A stretch of DNA of 5,628 nucleotides from Actinobacteria bacterium RBG_16_64_13 (GTDB taxonomy: Bacteria > Actinomycetota > Thermoleophilia > RBG-16-64-13): positions 1-5,628 of the forward strand of contig MELN01000007.1 in assembly GCA_001768675.1 (NCBI GenBank). Direction: 5' to 3'. The notes below the pieces were generated by a model. That model did not search any database. It was not told the DNA's origin and worked only from the letters and a program-made list of their open reading frames with translations. Positions 5,305-5,628 of this stretch are shown piece after piece. Numbering within the stretch: position 1 is the first letter of the stretch; each line of letters begins with the position of its first letter. The translations under genes were made by a program, and so were the position numbers.

Positions 5305-5628
5305 ATGACCGCTAGACTTCTACCCGGCCCGAAATGGTCGCGAACCGGCATCTGCACCGTCGTGCTGGTCCTGCTGGCAGTGTCTCTGCTACTGACGGGT
5401 CTTTTCATTGCCGAGCCGGCGGAAGCCGCATCCACGCGCAGCGTGAAAGATTTCGGCGCCGCCGGGAACGGTGTCACCGACGACTCCAACGCCATTCAAG
5501 CCGCGATCGACGCATGCTCCGTGGGAGACACTCTTCTCATCCCCCAGGGCACATACATGATCACCAAGACCATCTACCCCAAGGGCGGCATCACCATCCA
5601 GGGAGTGGGCGACACCTCCGTGATCAAG
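5305..5628 (+). CDS. Secreted right-handed beta-helix protein (pectate-lyase-like superfamily), 5' part
   Basis: The frame opens at ATG 5305, seven bases after a GGGAGG ribosome binding site, and runs off the right edge (108 residues seen). Residues 1-15 are basic, 16-36 form a hydrophobic helix, and AEPAEAAS at 36-43 offers an A-x-A signal-peptidase site, so the product is exported. The mature N-terminus carries VKDFGAAGNGVTDDSNAIQ (47-65), followed by an Ala-rich helix and LIPQGTYMITKTI (78-90). This is the characteristic entry to the pectate_lyase_3 / GH28-like parallel beta-helix. PKGGITIQGVGDTSVI is the start of the first coils. Relatives are lyases, hydrolases, epimerases or phage-type depolymerases acting on acidic polysaccharides; catalytic residues lie beyond the window, so the reaction is unknown. 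It is in a separate transcription unit with its own promoter and riboswitch leader, next to a polysaccharide synthesis operon. Confidence 0.85.
   Translation, partial: MTARLLPGPKWSRTGICTVVLVLLAVSLLLTGLFIAEPAEAASTRSVKDFGAAGNGVTDDSNAIQAAIDACSVGDTLLIPQGTYMITKTIYPKGGITIQGVGDTSVIK

Noticed and set aside
5069..5308. Plus-strand ORF of 79 residues over the operon terminator and leader
   Set aside because: It begins in the terminator region and crosses the promoter, aptamer and second terminator. These RNA signals explain the sequence and the translation resembles nothing known.
5043..5314. Similar short strings AAATGAACCGCT (5045) and AAAATGACCGCT (5302) flanking the intergenic region
   Set aside because: Too short and imperfect to call an attachment site or repeat; both are simply an ATGA plus a few shared bases.

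Overview
The window is GC-rich, densely packed bacterial DNA and looks like the downstream end of an exopolysaccharide or capsule operon, followed by a separately controlled gene for a secreted polysaccharide-active protein. The intrinsic terminators with T-tracts, a GEMM-type riboswitch and a sigma-28-like promoter suggest a motile or developmentally complex, c-di-GMP-using lineage. A deep actinobacterial or a deltaproteobacterial-type genome would fit, but nothing in the sequence fixes the phylum.

Layout, all on the + strand: (1) the 3' end of a bacterial tyrosine kinase of polysaccharide synthesis (2-298); (2) a complete family-2 glycosyltransferase (295-1272), overlapping the kinase by GTGA; (3) a NodB-like polysaccharide deacetylase, copy 1 (1277-2323); (4) a chimeric ORF (about 2310-3212) that joins the N-terminal half of a formyltransferase in frame to the C-terminal half of the glycosyltransferase; (5) the deacetylase again, copy 2 (3217-4263); (6) a complete formyltransferase (about 4250-5050); (7) an intrinsic terminator (5077-5101). 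Items 3-5 result from a direct tandem duplication with a period of 1940 bp (794-2720 and 2734-4660, four mismatches seen). The ancestral order was evidently kinase, glycosyltransferase, deacetylase, formyltransferase. The duplication joint carries 13 extra bases that are an exact inverted copy of sequence just upstream, so the joint forms a 15-bp inverted repeat.

After the terminator, a 200-base leader holds a sigma-28-type promoter (TAAG-N15-GCCGATAA), a hairpin at the expected 5' end of the RNA, a GEMM-I (cyclic-di-GMP-I) type aptamer, a second intrinsic terminator and a strong ribosome binding site. These precede a secreted right-handed beta-helix (pectate-lyase-like) protein that runs off the window. 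One aptamer strand (GGCTCC, 5206-5211) is repeated exactly as the 3' arm of the leader terminator (5278-5283), which suggests how ligand binding could control termination.

Working model (inference): the operon makes and modifies a surface polysaccharide by sugar transfer, deacetylation and N-formylation, with the kinase controlling polymerisation. The neighbouring secreted beta-helix protein, driven by a motility-type sigma factor and gated by c-di-GMP, may cut or remodel such a polymer when cells switch between sessile and motile states.
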